Assembly (NCBI GenBank): GCA_031180725.1
Contig: JAPSLO010000009.1
Location: 1-64,000, forward strand
Length of the DNA: 64,000 nucleotides
Direction of reading: 5' to 3'
DNA from: Roseomonas sp.
GTDB taxonomy: Bacteria > Pseudomonadota > Alphaproteobacteria > Acetobacterales > Acetobacteraceae
The notes below the pieces were generated by a model. That model did no database searches and was not told the origin of the DNA. It worked only from the letters and a program-made list of their open reading frames with translations. A program made the position numbers and the translations under genes. How positions within the stretch are numbered: the first letter of the stretch is position 1; each line of letters starts with the position of its first letter. Below, piece by piece: positions 1 through 8,075 of the stretch.

Positions 1-17
1 CTCTGCCCTCCCCGAAC

Positions 18-239
18 CTACTTCAGCGGCTGATGCGCCTTGTCCAGCAGCCGCGCGAACCACCCCTTCTTCGCCGGCGTCGCCGCCTGCGCGCTGGCGT
101 CTTCGCGTGCCGCCTCCGCGGCTTCCAGCTTCGCCCGGCGTTCCTTCTCCGCCATCCATTTCTCCAGCGTCATGCCGGCCTTGGCGGCGCGCCGCGCCTC
201 ATAGGCGCGCTGCCCTTCCGTGAGTTCCTGCTTGGCCAT
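18..239 (-). CDS. Small charged hypothetical protein (73 aa)
   Basis: I do not recognise a family. The protein is short and highly charged: an Ala/Glu/Arg-rich helical stretch fills the middle and a basic, aromatic tail (KKGWFARLLDK) closes it. No signal peptide or membrane segment is visible. A longer in-frame start exists at 278, but the ATG at 239 is preceded by AGGAGA at a good distance, so the shorter form is preferred. It is divergent from the DUF1491 gene that starts at 360, with about 120 bases between them for two promoters. The coding assignment rests on frame, composition and ribosome binding site only. Confidence 0.6.
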   Translation of the reverse strand: MAKQELTEGQRAYEARRAAKAGMTLEKWMAEKERRAKLEAAEAAREDASAQAATPAKKGWFARLLDKAHQPLK

Positions 240-359
240 GTCGGGGCTCTCCTGCCGGGCCCAACACTGCCCGGCCAACTCTCGCGGCAGTGAATGGCGC
301 GGCGCGCGGGCCGCGGCAAGGGGTTGCGCGGGCCTGCCGTGCGGGTGGAAGGTCCGGCC

Positions 360-692
360 ATGGAAGCGCGCGTGAAGGCCGCCATCTGGGTATCAATGGC
401 GACCCGCCTCTCGGACATCGCCGGACGGCCGGCGGCGGTGATCCGCAAGGGCGACCCGGATTCCGGCGGCATCCTTTGCCTGCTGCGGGGGCGGGAAGGG
501 CTGCTCGTCCTCTCCCAGGTCCGTGATGCCGAGGGCCGCCCCGCTTGGCTGCGCGCCACGGGAGAGACCCCGGTGGATGACGCGACGGCCGACGCCTATG
601 TCGCCCGCCAAGTGAAGCGCGATCCCGATCTCTGGGTGGTGGAGTTCGAGGCGCCGGACCTGAAGCCGCCCTTCGAGGCCAAGATCCTGTAA
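360..692 (+). CDS. DUF1491 family protein
   Basis: This 110-residue protein matches the DUF1491 pattern common in Alphaproteobacteria: an opening close to VKAAIWVSM, then an RKGDPDSGGIL segment and a C-terminal DPDLWVVEFE stretch. The family has no established function. An upstream in-frame ATG at 294 would add 22 Arg/Gly-rich residues that do not look conserved, so the ATG at 360 is chosen. The length is typical for the family. It converges on the broken VOC gene, with 15 bases between the two stop codons. The protein looks cytoplasmic, with no signal sequence. Confidence 0.75.
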   Translation: MEARVKAAIWVSMATRLSDIAGRPAAVIRKGDPDSGGILCLLRGREGLLVLSQVRDAEGRPAWLRATGETPVDDATADAYVARQVKRDPDLWVVEFEAPDLKPPFEAKIL

Positions 693-707
693 CCGCGGCC
701 GGTCGGT

Positions 708-1069
708 TCAGCCCGGCGGCGCCTGGTGGGTCAGGATGTTGACCAGCCGCCCGAAGGGATCGCGCAAGAAGAAGCGCACGACGCCCCAGGGCTCCTTCAC
801 CGGTCCATAGGTGATCAAGTATCCCGCTGCCACGGCGCGTCGATGCACCGCTTCCAGATCGTCCACTTCGATCGAGATGTCGGGCACCGGCGTGCCGGAA
901 CCGCCCTCCATCGCGACGCTGAGCTGCGGCGCGGCAGGCCAGGTGCGGCGAAGGTGACGATCCAGCCGAGGTCCATCGCGGCATCGAGCCCGATCACCTC
1001 GACATAGAAGGCACGCGCCGCCTCCGGATTTCCGGCGGCGATATTCGTGACAATGCGCCGGACCGTCAC
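708..1069 (-). pseudogene. VOC/glyoxalase-superfamily gene interrupted by a frameshift
   Basis: Two minus-strand frames together give one vicinal-oxygen-chelate protein of about 120 residues. The N-terminal half reads from a GTG at 1069 (VTVRRIVTNIAAGNPEAARAF) to about position 930. The C-terminal half continues in another frame from about 930 to the stop at 708 (PDISIEVDDLEAVHRRAV, then the FFLRDPFGRLVNIL motif typical of VOC domains). The break falls in the GC-rich stretch encoding APGLPRR or AAPQL. The gene lies directly downstream of the ICL/PEPM-like gene, with 10 bases between stop and start, so it was probably cotranscribed. It is either a true pseudogene or a one-base sequence error. 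Confidence 0.7.
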
Positions 1070-1079
1070 GACCGGGTGT

Positions 1080-1898
1080 TCAGCCGGCGAACAGCGTGTC
1101 CAGGTCGCGGCCCGAAAGACGGCTGCCCAGCACATCGAAGCGGCCCTGCTTCAGCTCCGCCACTGCCCGCGCCACCGCGCCCCAGGCGACGCCCGAAAGC
1201 GCCCCGCCCAGGCTGACCCGCCGCACGCCAAGCGCCGCGATCTGATCCATTGTCAGGCCGAACGGGCGGTGCACCAGCAGGTTCACCGGCTTCGGCGCCA
1301 CGGCGCGCACCACGGCGCTGATCTGATCCGGCGTGGTGATGCCGGGCACATGGAGCACATCCGCGCCCGCTTCCGCATAGGCCACAATGCGCCGCAGCGC
1401 TTCCGTCAGCGGATCGGGATGGCCGGTCAGGAAGCACTCTGCGCGGCCGACCAGCAGCGGGCCGCCGGGCTGATCCGCCATGGCACGGCGGGCGGCCTTC
1501 AACCTCGCCACCGCCTCTTCCAGCGGGAAGAGCGGGCGGGCGGCCTCGCCGGTGGCGTCCTCGATCGAAAGGGCGGCTACGCCCGTTTCGCAGCAGCGTG
1601 CCACCGCGCCGACGACGCCGTCCTCATCCGCGCCGAAGCCGTGCAGGAAATCGGCATTCACCGGCAGGGCGGTGGCCGCGACCATGGCCGCCACATGCGT
1701 CAGCGTCTCCTCCAGCGTCAGCCCGCCATCCGGCTTGCCGGCCGCGTAAGCCGCGCCGCTGCTCGTGGTGGCAAGTGCCGCGAATCCCTGTGCTTCCAGG
1801 TAGCGCGCCGTGCCGATATCCCAGGGGTTCGGCAGCAGGAAGCAGCCGGAGGCGTGCAGCGCGCGGAAGGCCTCGCGTTTCTCGGCCGTCTTGCTCAT
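1080..1898 (-). CDS. Isocitrate lyase/PEP mutase superfamily protein
   Basis: This is a 272-residue member of the ICL/PEPM TIM-barrel superfamily. Visible features are an N-terminal NPWDIGTARYLEAQGF segment, SIEDATGE in the middle (the acidic metal-binding loop) and GADVLHVPGI near the C-terminus. The KKCGH-type loop of true isocitrate and methylisocitrate lyases is missing, which points to the 2-methylisocitrate-lyase-like or oxaloacetate-decarboxylase-like branch; the substrate cannot be read. The ATG at 1898 follows GGAGGG and sits one base after the upp stop, so the two genes are translationally coupled. A longer frame from 1937 would overlap upp and is unlikely. Confidence 0.8.
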   Translation of the reverse strand: MSKTAEKREAFRALHASGCFLLPNPWDIGTARYLEAQGFAALATTSSGAAYAAGKPDGGLTLEETLTHVAAMVAATALPVNADFLHGFGADEDGVVGAVARCCETGVAALSIEDATGEAARPLFPLEEAVARLKAARRAMADQPGGPLLVGRAECFLTGHPDPLTEALRRIVAYAEAGADVLHVPGITTPDQISAVVRAVAPKPVNLLVHRPFGLTMDQIAALGVRRVSLGGALSGVAWGAVARAVAELKQGRFDVLGSRLSGRDLDTLFAG

Positions 1899-1899
1899 C

Positions 1900-2541
1900 T
1901 CAGCCCTCCGTCCCGAAGCAGCGGTCGCCGGCATCACCCAGGCCGGGCACGATGAAGCCGCGCTCGTTCAGGCGCTCATCCAGCGCGGCGGTGTAGATCG
2001 GCACATCCGGGTGCGCGGCGCGCAGGGCGAGGACGCCTTCCGGCGCCGCCACCACGCAGACAAAGCGCAGGCGCGGCGCGCCGGCTTCCTTCACGCGCTG
2101 CACCGCGGCTACGGCGCTGCCGCCGGTGGCCAGCATCGGGTCGAACAGGATGGCGCCGCGCGTCGTCACCTCGGGCGGCATGCGCAGCATGTACTGGCTG
2201 GGCTTCAGCGTATGCTCGTCCCGCACCAGGCCGACATGGCCCACCGGGGCGTCCGGCATCACCTGCATCGCGCCATCCAGCAGGCCGAGCCCCGCCCGCA
2301 GCACTGCCACCAGCACCGGCTCCGGCCCCGCCAGGACGCGATGGTCCATGGTGGTCAGCGGCGTCGTCACCTTCATCATGCCGGTGGGCAGGTCGCGCGT
2401 CGCCTCCATGGTCAGGATGGCGCCGATCTCGGCCAGCAGCCGGCGGAAGCGGGGGGAGGGCGTGGCGACATCGCGCAGCGCTGCCAGCCGGTGGCTCAGC
2501 AGCGCATGGTCCGCCACATGAAGTCCGGGCACTCCCGTCAT
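1900..2541 (-). CDS. upp: Uracil phosphoribosyltransferase
   Basis: It converts uracil and PRPP to UMP in pyrimidine salvage, in the cytoplasm. The 213-residue length is standard for UPRT. The PRPP-binding loop is seen as FDPMLATGGSA, and the C-terminal uracil-binding segment as GFIVPGLGDAGDR. The chosen ATG at 2541 lies 10 bases after the stop of the OmpA/MotB-like gene and gives the usual N-terminus (HVADHALLSHRLAALRD); longer upstream frames would run into that gene. It is followed at one base by the ICL/PEPM-like gene. Confidence 0.95.
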   Translation of the reverse strand: MTGVPGLHVADHALLSHRLAALRDVATPSPRFRRLLAEIGAILTMEATRDLPTGMMKVTTPLTTMDHRVLAGPEPVLVAVLRAGLGLLDGAMQVMPDAPVGHVGLVRDEHTLKPSQYMLRMPPEVTTRGAILFDPMLATGGSAVAAVQRVKEAGAPRLRFVCVVAAPEGVLALRAAHPDVPIYTAALDERLNERGFIVPGLGDAGDRCFGTEG

Positions 2542-2551
2542 AAGCAGATCC

Positions 2552-4294
2552 TCAGCGGTCGGTGAGGCGGAGCTCGATCCGCCGGTTCCGAGCATAGGCA
2601 TCCGGCGTGTCCCTGTCGTCCAAGGGCTGGGTATCGCCGAAGGCGGCAGCGGCGACGCGGTTGGCGGGCAGTCCCTCCGCGACCAGCAACTGCGCCACCG
2701 CGATGGCACGTGCCGCCGAAAGCTCCCAGTTGCCGGCGAAGCGGCCGCCGCGGATCGGGCTGCGATCGGCATGGCCATCCACGCGGAGGACCCAGTTCAG
2801 GTCTCGCGGGAATTGCTGCGAGAGGTCGAGCAGCACCCGCGCCAGGTCGCGGATCTGCTGCACACCGGCCGACGAAAGCTCCGCGCTGCCCACCGGGAAC
2901 AGCACTTCGGACTGGAAGACGAAACGGTCGCCTACGATGCGCACATCCGGCCGGTCCCCCAGCACGCGGCGCAGCCGGCCGAAAAAGTCCGAACGGTAGG
3001 CCTGCAGCTCCTCCACCCGGGCGGCCAGCGCGGCGTTCAGCCGCTGGCCCAGATTGACGATCTGTGTGTCCTTGTCGCGCCCCGCCGCCTCTGCCGCGTC
3101 CAGTGCGGCGGAAAGCCGGGCCATCTCGCTGCGCAGCGCTTCCAGCTGGCGGGTCAGCAGGGCGACCTGGGCGCGGGCGCTTTCGGACAGCCGTCCATAT
3201 TCGGCGGCCTGCTGCTCGGCCGCGGCGCGGCGGCGTGCCTCCTCCTGTGCGCGCTGGCCGGCCTCGCCGGCAAGCTGCGCGGCGGCGGCGCGGGCGCGTT
3301 CGGCTTCCGTGGCACGGGCATTGGCGTCGGCGATCAGGGCTTCGGCTTCGGCGCGCGCGCGCTCGGCGGCCTCGCGCTGCTGCGTCTGCTCCCCGGCGCG
3401 GGCCAGGGCTTCCGCGGCTTGGCGCTCCAATTGGTCGCGCAGGGCTTCCAGGGCGCGCACCTGCTCCGAAAGGCGGGCGATGTCGGACAGCCGCGCCTCG
3501 ATGGTCTGGCGATCGGCCTGCACGGTCCGGTCCAGCCGCGCCGCTTCCTCGCGCAGCGCCGCGATGTCGCGCTGGGCGGCTTCCAGCGACTGGCGCGCAG
3601 CGGCGAGTTCGCGCGCCAGCCCCTGGGCCTCCGCCCGCCTGGCCTCCAGCTCGCGCTGGGTGGCGGCGCGGGCCTCACGTTCCTGGGCCAGGCTGCGGTC
3701 CAGGTCGGTGGCGCGGGCCAGCGCCTGGTCCAGCGCCGCGCGCTCGGCCGCCAGGTTCCGTTGGGTCTCGGTCAGGCTGCGGGTCACGCGGGCGGTGTCG
3801 GCGCCGGCGGCCTCAGCGCGGCTCAACGCCGCGGCCAGGCTGGCCTCCAGCTCGGCGATCCGCGTGCCGCCGCCACGCGCCGCGGCTTCCAGATCGGCAA
3901 TGCGGGCGGAAAGCCGGTCACGCTCGCCGCGCGTGGCATCGCGCTCCGCGGCCAGGCGGTCGCGTTCCTCCCGCAGCAGGGAGAGGTTGCGCAGGGCCGA
4001 ATCCCGTGCCGCCGCCGCCGCGCGCAGCTCATCCGTGGTGCGGCCAAGCGAACTGCGCAACTCCTCCGCCTGGCCGCGTTCCAGGGCCAGCAACTCGGCC
4101 AGCTCGCTCACCTGACGGTTCAGCCGGTCCAGTGCCCGGTCGCGGGAGGAGAGGGCGACGGAGAGGAAGCCCTGCGCCAGCACGAAGACCAGCAGGACGA
4201 AGATGATGACCATGAGCAGCGTGGACAGCGCGTCCACATAGCCCGGCCAGGCCTCCACCCCGCCCCGGTCGCGCCGTCGGCGCCCGATCGCCAT
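2552..4294 (-). CDS. MotB/OmpA-like peptidoglycan-binding protein with long coiled coil
   Basis: This 580-residue protein has one N-terminal membrane helix (about residues 22-46) preceded by a MotB-like Asp (D21 in GYVDALSTLLM). About 350 residues of Ala/Glu/Arg/Gln-rich coiled coil follow, then a C-terminal OmpA domain (about 440-580) with DGHADRSP and the closing RNRRIELRL motif, which bind peptidoglycan. This is the layout of a stator or TolR/MotB-like subunit anchored to the wall. The MotA/TolQ-like partner is 33 bases upstream. The coiled coil is far longer than in flagellar MotB, and no flagellar genes are nearby. The pair is probably a housekeeping envelope motor; its load is unknown. 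Confidence 0.8.
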   Translation of the reverse strand: MAIGRRRRDRGGVEAWPGYVDALSTLLMVIIFVLLVFVLAQGFLSVALSSRDRALDRLNRQVSELAELLALERGQAEELRSSLGRTTDELRAAAAARDSALRNLSLLREERDRLAAERDATRGERDRLSARIADLEAAARGGGTRIAELEASLAAALSRAEAAGADTARVTRSLTETQRNLAAERAALDQALARATDLDRSLAQEREARAATQRELEARRAEAQGLARELAAARQSLEAAQRDIAALREEAARLDRTVQADRQTIEARLSDIARLSEQVRALEALRDQLERQAAEALARAGEQTQQREAAERARAEAEALIADANARATEAERARAAAAQLAGEAGQRAQEEARRRAAAEQQAAEYGRLSESARAQVALLTRQLEALRSEMARLSAALDAAEAAGRDKDTQIVNLGQRLNAALAARVEELQAYRSDFFGRLRRVLGDRPDVRIVGDRFVFQSEVLFPVGSAELSSAGVQQIRDLARVLLDLSQQFPRDLNWVLRVDGHADRSPIRGGRFAGNWELSAARAIAVAQLLVAEGLPANRVAAAAFGDTQPLDDRDTPDAYARNRRIELRLTDR

Positions 4295-4327
4295 GTCAGC
4301 CGCGTCCCGGGCGGCGGGCGCGCGGCT

Positions 4328-5467
4328 TCACTGCCGCGGCTCCTCCGCCAGCGCCGCGATGGTGCGGGCCAGGACCTTGATCTCGTTGCGGATTTCCGCG
4401 GTGGACTGCATCCGGCCCTGGGTCATCTCCTCCAGGATGCGGGCCAGGTAGAGTTCCAGGTTGCGGATATGCGCGCGGCTGGCCTCGTCCAGGGCACCCT
4501 GGCTGGCGGCCTCGGCCATGCGGGTCAGGGTGGGCTGCAGCGCCGCCTGGTTTTCCGCCATGCGGGCCATGAGCACCTGCACGGCGCGCATCTGGTCGGC
4601 CAGCACACCCAGCCGCTCCGTCAGGCCGATCAGCGCCTGGTTGCCGGCGGCGCGGCCTTCCTCGTTACGGGCCATGGCTCGCTGCAATTCGTCCATGTTC
4701 TCGGCGCTCTGTTCCAGCAGCGCCTGGACATAGAGCGGCATGGAGCCCTCGCCTTCCCCGCCCAGCGCGCCGCTGGACAGCCGCGTGGCACTGGCCAGCC
4801 AGTCCTCCAGCTCCGTGTAGAAGCGGTTCTGCGCCTGGCCCGCCTGCAGATCGAGGAAGCCCAGCACCAGCGCGCCGGCGAGGCCGAGCATGGAGGAGCT
4901 GAAGGCGATGCTCATGCCCCGAAGCGGCTCCGACAGGCCGGATTTCAGCTGGTTGAACAGCGCGTTGATGTCACCGGTGCCAACCGACATGTTGCCGATC
5001 ACTTCCGACACGCTGCCGATGGTCAGCAGCAGGCCCCAGAAGGTGCCGAGCAGACCCAGGAAGATCAGCAGCCCCGTGGCGTAGCGCGAGATCTCCCGCG
5101 TCTCGTCGAGGCGCGAGGATATGCCGTCCAGCACGCTGCGCATGGCGATGGCCGAAAGCTGCAGCCTTTCGGATTTCCGGCTGGCCAGCATGGCGGCCAT
5201 GGGAGCCAGCAGCTTCGGCGCAGGCTGCTCCGGCGCGCCGAGGGCGGGGTTGCGGTAGTCCTCCAGCCACTCGACCTCTCGCGCCAGGACCAGCACCTGG
5301 CGGATGGTCCAGGCGATGCCGAGCAGCAGCACCGCGCCGATCACGGTATTGAGCAGCGGGTTGGCGGCGAAGGCGGTGGAGAGCTGTGGCGCCAGCAGCG
5401 CGGCCACCAGCACCACCGCGGCCAGGAAGGCCAGCATGCGCCAAAGAAAGGTGGTGGGGCTGGTCAT
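4328..5467 (-). CDS. MotA/TolQ/ExbB-like proton-channel protein
   Basis: This 379-residue inner-membrane protein has two hydrophobic segments near the N-terminus (about 8-33 and 38-60) and two further ones in the MotA/TolQ/ExbB core: ATGLLIFLGLLGTFWGLLLT and a Gly/Ser-rich segment ending SMLGLAGALVLGFLD. The LGTFWGL segment and the Gly-rich helix are hallmarks of the proton-channel family. A helical, probably coiled-coil cytoplasmic tail of about 150 residues follows. It is encoded between a small OmpA-like periplasmic protein (12 bases upstream) and the MotB/OmpA-like partner. The trio probably forms an ion-driven envelope complex. It resembles ZorA/ZorB in outline, but the other Zorya genes are absent. 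Confidence 0.8.
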   Translation of the reverse strand: MTSPTTFLWRMLAFLAAVVLVAALLAPQLSTAFAANPLLNTVIGAVLLLGIAWTIRQVLVLAREVEWLEDYRNPALGAPEQPAPKLLAPMAAMLASRKSERLQLSAIAMRSVLDGISSRLDETREISRYATGLLIFLGLLGTFWGLLLTIGSVSEVIGNMSVGTGDINALFNQLKSGLSEPLRGMSIAFSSSMLGLAGALVLGFLDLQAGQAQNRFYTELEDWLASATRLSSGALGGEGEGSMPLYVQALLEQSAENMDELQRAMARNEEGRAAGNQALIGLTERLGVLADQMRAVQVLMARMAENQAALQPTLTRMAEAASQGALDEASRAHIRNLELYLARILEEMTQGRMQSTAEIRNEIKVLARTIAALAEEPRQ

Positions 5468-5479
5468 GCCGGTCTCGCC

Positions 5480-5965
5480 CTATTGGTCCGGCGCGCGCGC
5501 CGGCGCGCCCTGCGGTTGCGCTGCGGGGGGCAGGATATCGGCAGCGTCCAGCGCGGCCTGGGTGCGGCCGAGGGCACGCACATCCACCCGCGTCTCCGCC
5601 AGCCCGCCAGCCACCAGCGCCTGCCGCACCGCGACGGCGCGCGCCAGGGACAGGCGGCGCGCGGCGGAGGCATCGTTGGGCGGACCGCTGGCCTGCGCCT
5701 GCACGGTGATCCGACCATGGCCCGCTGGGGTGGCAGCGAGGCGGCGCCCGATCTCGGCCAGGGCCTGCTGTACGGCCGGCGACAGGCTCTGCTCCCCCGC
5801 GCGGAAGGCCACGCGCCAGGCGCCCTGCGGCAGCGGGGACATGCCGGCCGGCAGCGCCAGCGGCACCGCCGGCGCGCTGCGATGCGGCACGGCGAGGCCC
5901 TGCGCCCATGCCGTGTCCGACAGCGCAAGGATCGAAGCGGCAGCGAGGACGCGGCGGCGAATCAT
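5480..5965 (-). CDS. Periplasmic OmpA-like domain protein
   Basis: This 161-residue exported protein has a signal peptide (RRRVLAAASILALSDTAWAQ, cleaved after AWA) and a short OmpA-type domain: a FRAGEQSLSPAVQQAL start, a GRITVQAQAS strand, and RRLSLARAVAVRQALVAGGL, which matches the LSxxRAxxV helix of OmpA domains. The C-terminal 25 residues are Pro/Ala/Gln-rich and disordered. The ATG at 5965 is chosen because the signal peptide starts there; the longer frame from 6037 adds only Arg-rich sequence. It is the first gene of the run with the MotA- and MotB-like genes and may be an accessory of that complex. Confidence 0.7.
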   Translation of the reverse strand: MIRRRVLAAASILALSDTAWAQGLAVPHRSAPAVPLALPAGMSPLPQGAWRVAFRAGEQSLSPAVQQALAEIGRRLAATPAGHGRITVQAQASGPPNDASAARRLSLARAVAVRQALVAGGLAETRVDVRALGRTQAALDAADILPPAAQPQGAPARAPDQ

Positions 5966-6107
5966 GCCAGGCAACCTAACCGCAGATGTGCTGCGGCGCC
6001 ATGCATGAGCACGCGATGGGTGGAGACGACGGATCAATGGCGTTGCTGGCCGCCATCACACGAATGCGTTGGCCTGCGGCCGCTCCCGCAGGGCAGGCTG
6101 CAACGCC

Positions 6108-6764
6108 ATGACGTACATTCTCTACGGCGATGTCGGCTCCGGATCGGCCATGGTCGAGATGGCGCTGGCCGAGGCAGGACAGGGTTTCGACCGGCGCGCG
6201 GTGCCGCTGGAAGGCGACCACCAGCTGCGGGCGGAGTATCTGGCCATCAACCCGATGGGCCGCCTGCCCACGCTGGTGCTGCCGGACGGCACCGTGATGA
6301 CCGAAAGCCTGGCCATTCTGGTGACGATCGCCGACCGGCACCCGGAGGCCGGGCTGCTGCCCCCGGCTGGTGAGGCGGGCCGCGCCACGGCCCTGCGTTG
6401 GATGACGGTAATGGCTGCCGAAGCCTATCCGCATGTCACCCGCGCCGATTACCCCGCGCGTTTCACCCCCGATCCCGCCGCCGCCCCCGCCATCCGCGAC
6501 CGCGCCCAGCAGATGTTCCGCGAGGTACTGGGCGTCGTGGAACGCCATGCCGGCCTGCGCGGCGCGCCCGATGCGCCCTTCCTGCTCGGCGCCCGGTTCA
6601 GCCTGGCGGACATTCCCATCGCGGTGATGTCGCGCTGGTGTGGCGGGCGGGAATGGACCCCCGCCAACCTGCCGCGGATCGAGGCGCTGGCCCGAGCCGT
6701 GCGCGCCCGCCCCGCCATCGCGCCGCTCTGGCGGCATCACCAACTGGGTCCCGAGCCGGCCTGA
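6108..6764 (+). CDS. Glutathione S-transferase family protein
   Basis: This 218-residue cytosolic GST has an N-terminal thioredoxin-like domain (TYILYGDVGSGSAMVEMAL, then INPMGRLPTLVLPDG and MTESLAIL, where the cis-Pro and the Glu-Ser pair contact glutathione) and a C-terminal helical domain with FLLGARFSLADIPIAVM (the N-capping box segment). The start at 6108 fits the family N-terminus; a frame from 6069 would add 13 Arg/Cys-rich residues. It is divergent from the OmpA-like gene, with a 142-base shared upstream region. The substrate cannot be inferred; no catabolic partner adjoins it. Confidence 0.85.
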   Translation: MTYILYGDVGSGSAMVEMALAEAGQGFDRRAVPLEGDHQLRAEYLAINPMGRLPTLVLPDGTVMTESLAILVTIADRHPEAGLLPPAGEAGRATALRWMTVMAAEAYPHVTRADYPARFTPDPAAAPAIRDRAQQMFREVLGVVERHAGLRGAPDAPFLLGARFSLADIPIAVMSRWCGGREWTPANLPRIEALARAVRARPAIAPLWRHHQLGPEPA

Positions 6765-6829
6765 GCCCCGGGCGGCTTGACGGGGCAGCCCCGGCGCGGC
6801 GTCCTGCCAGCCGCAACGCCGGAGCCCAC

Positions 6830-7897
6830 ATGGTCCATACCCCCGCCCGCCCGCCCGTCGGTGCGCCGCCCGTGCGCATCAACCTTTATTCCGACACCCA
6901 GACCCTGCCCACGCCCGCCATGAAGGAGGCGATGATGCGGGCGGAGATGGGCGACGAGCAGGCGGGCGCTGACCCCACAGTCAACGAGCTCTGCGACCGC
7001 ATGGCCGCGCTGATGGGCAAGGAAGCAGCGGTCTTCATGCCCTCCGGCACCATGTGCAACGTCGCCGCGACCCTCACCCATTGCCGGCCGGGCGAGGAGA
7101 TTATCGCGCATGAGACGGCCCATATCCTGACCAGCGAAGGCGGCGCCCATGCGGCGCTCGGCGGCTTCCAGATTCTGCCGCTGCGCGGGCCCGGCGGGCA
7201 GTTCTCACCCGACGAATTGCGCGCGCATATCCGCGGCAAGTCCCGCCACACCCCCACCCAGCGACTGGTGGAGGTAGAGCAGACCGCCAATATCGGCGGC
7301 GGCACCATCTGGCCGAAGCAGGTGCTGGACCAGGTCAGCGCCATCGCCAAGGAACATGGCCTGGCTACCCATATGGATGGCGCGCGGCTGATGAATGCCT
7401 GCGTCGCCGCCGGCCTCCCTGCTGCCGAGATGGCCGCCGGCTACGACAGCGTCTGGCTGGACTTCACCAAGGGCCTCGGCGCGCCCCTGGGCGCGGTGCT
7501 ATGCGGTTCCGCCGAGTTCATCGACGAGGCTTGGCGCTGGAAGCAGCGCTTGGGCGGCGCCATGCGCCAGGCCGGCATCTGCGCCGCGGCCTGCCTCTAC
7601 GCGCTGGACCACCATGTGGACCGCCTGGCCGAGGACCACGCCAACGCCCAGGCCCTGGCACGCGGCCTGCGGCAGATCCCCGGCATGGCTGTGGAAACGC
7701 CGCAGACCAACCTGGTCTATTTCGACCCCGCCGGTGCCGGCCTGCCGGCCGCGGAGCTGGTGAAGCGGCTGCGCATGCAGGGGGTGCAACTCTCCATCCT
7801 CGGCGGCCGCATCCGCGCCTGCACCCACCTGAACATCACGGCGGGCATGATCGAGGAAACCCTCGGCCTGCTGCGGGCCGAGCTGGCGCGGGGGTGA
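6830..7897 (+). CDS. Low-specificity L-threonine aldolase-like PLP enzyme
   Basis: This 355-residue fold-type I PLP enzyme of the beta-eliminating lyase/threonine aldolase family probably cleaves L-threonine or related beta-hydroxy amino acids to glycine and an aldehyde. It shows the N-terminal NLYSDTQTLPTPAMKEAM opening, the EVEQTANIGGGTIW loop, the HMDGARLMNA Asp/Arg motif and the PLP Schiff-base Lys at K214 in DFTKGLGAPLGAVL. The length fits the family. The ATG at 6830 follows a GGAG-type site; the frame is open further upstream, but that stretch overlaps the GST gene and reads as shadow sequence. Confidence 0.88.
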   Translation: MVHTPARPPVGAPPVRINLYSDTQTLPTPAMKEAMMRAEMGDEQAGADPTVNELCDRMAALMGKEAAVFMPSGTMCNVAATLTHCRPGEEIIAHETAHILTSEGGAHAALGGFQILPLRGPGGQFSPDELRAHIRGKSRHTPTQRLVEVEQTANIGGGTIWPKQVLDQVSAIAKEHGLATHMDGARLMNACVAAGLPAAEMAAGYDSVWLDFTKGLGAPLGAVLCGSAEFIDEAWRWKQRLGGAMRQAGICAAACLYALDHHVDRLAEDHANAQALARGLRQIPGMAVETPQTNLVYFDPAGAGLPAAELVKRLRMQGVQLSILGGRIRACTHLNITAGMIEETLGLLRAELARG

Positions 7898-7903
7898 CGA
7901 CCA

Positions 7904-7919
7904 GGGGGCCTTTGCCCCC
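7904..7919. terminator. GC hairpin, six-bp stem, downstream of the aldolase gene
   Basis: GGGGGC and GCCCCC pair around a CTTT loop seven bases after the aldolase stop. The hairpin lies between two converging genes and could work in both directions, although no T-run follows on either strand. A second hairpin (7932-7947) and a third (8053-8072) share the intergenic space. Confidence 0.5.
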
Positions 7920-7931
7920 GGACTCCCACCT

Positions 7932-7947
7932 GGAGGCGACGGCCTCC
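7932..7947. repeat. GC hairpin GGAGGC/GCCTCC
   Basis: A six-base perfect stem (GGAGGC, loop GACG, GCCTCC) follows the first hairpin by 12 bases. The arrangement of several G/C hairpins in tandem looks like a dispersed intergenic repeat unit rather than a single terminator. No other full copy was noticed in this window. Confidence 0.4.
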
Positions 7948-8052
7948 GGGACCGCGATGTGTTTCGGGCCGGAGAGGGAGCGGGCGGTACGCTCCCGCCG
8001 GGCCATGCGGGCGGTCGGTGCCGCCTCCCTCTCTGCCCCAACTGATGGCGGG

Positions 8053-8072
8053 CCGGGGGCCAGCGCCCCCGG
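8053..8072. terminator. GC hairpin, eight-bp stem, downstream of the M20 dipeptidase gene
   Basis: CCGGGGGC and GCCCCCGG pair perfectly around a CAGC loop, three bases beyond the minus-strand dipeptidase stop. It is the strongest of the three hairpins between the converging genes and is placed to end dipeptidase transcription. There is no T-tract. Confidence 0.5.
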
Positions 8073-8075
8073 TCC

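Noticed and set aside
2552-5965. Zorya anti-phage defence system
   Set aside because: Only MotA- and MotB-like genes are present. No zorC, zorD (SNF2 helicase) or zorE gene is nearby, and the flanks are housekeeping genes (upp, GST).
2771-6373. A 1,200-codon plus-strand open frame
   Set aside because: It runs antisense through the coiled-coil OmpA/MotB and MotA-like genes. GC-rich codon bias keeps the opposite frame open; its translation has no family motifs and is Gly/Arg/Gln/His-rich, as expected from an antisense shadow.
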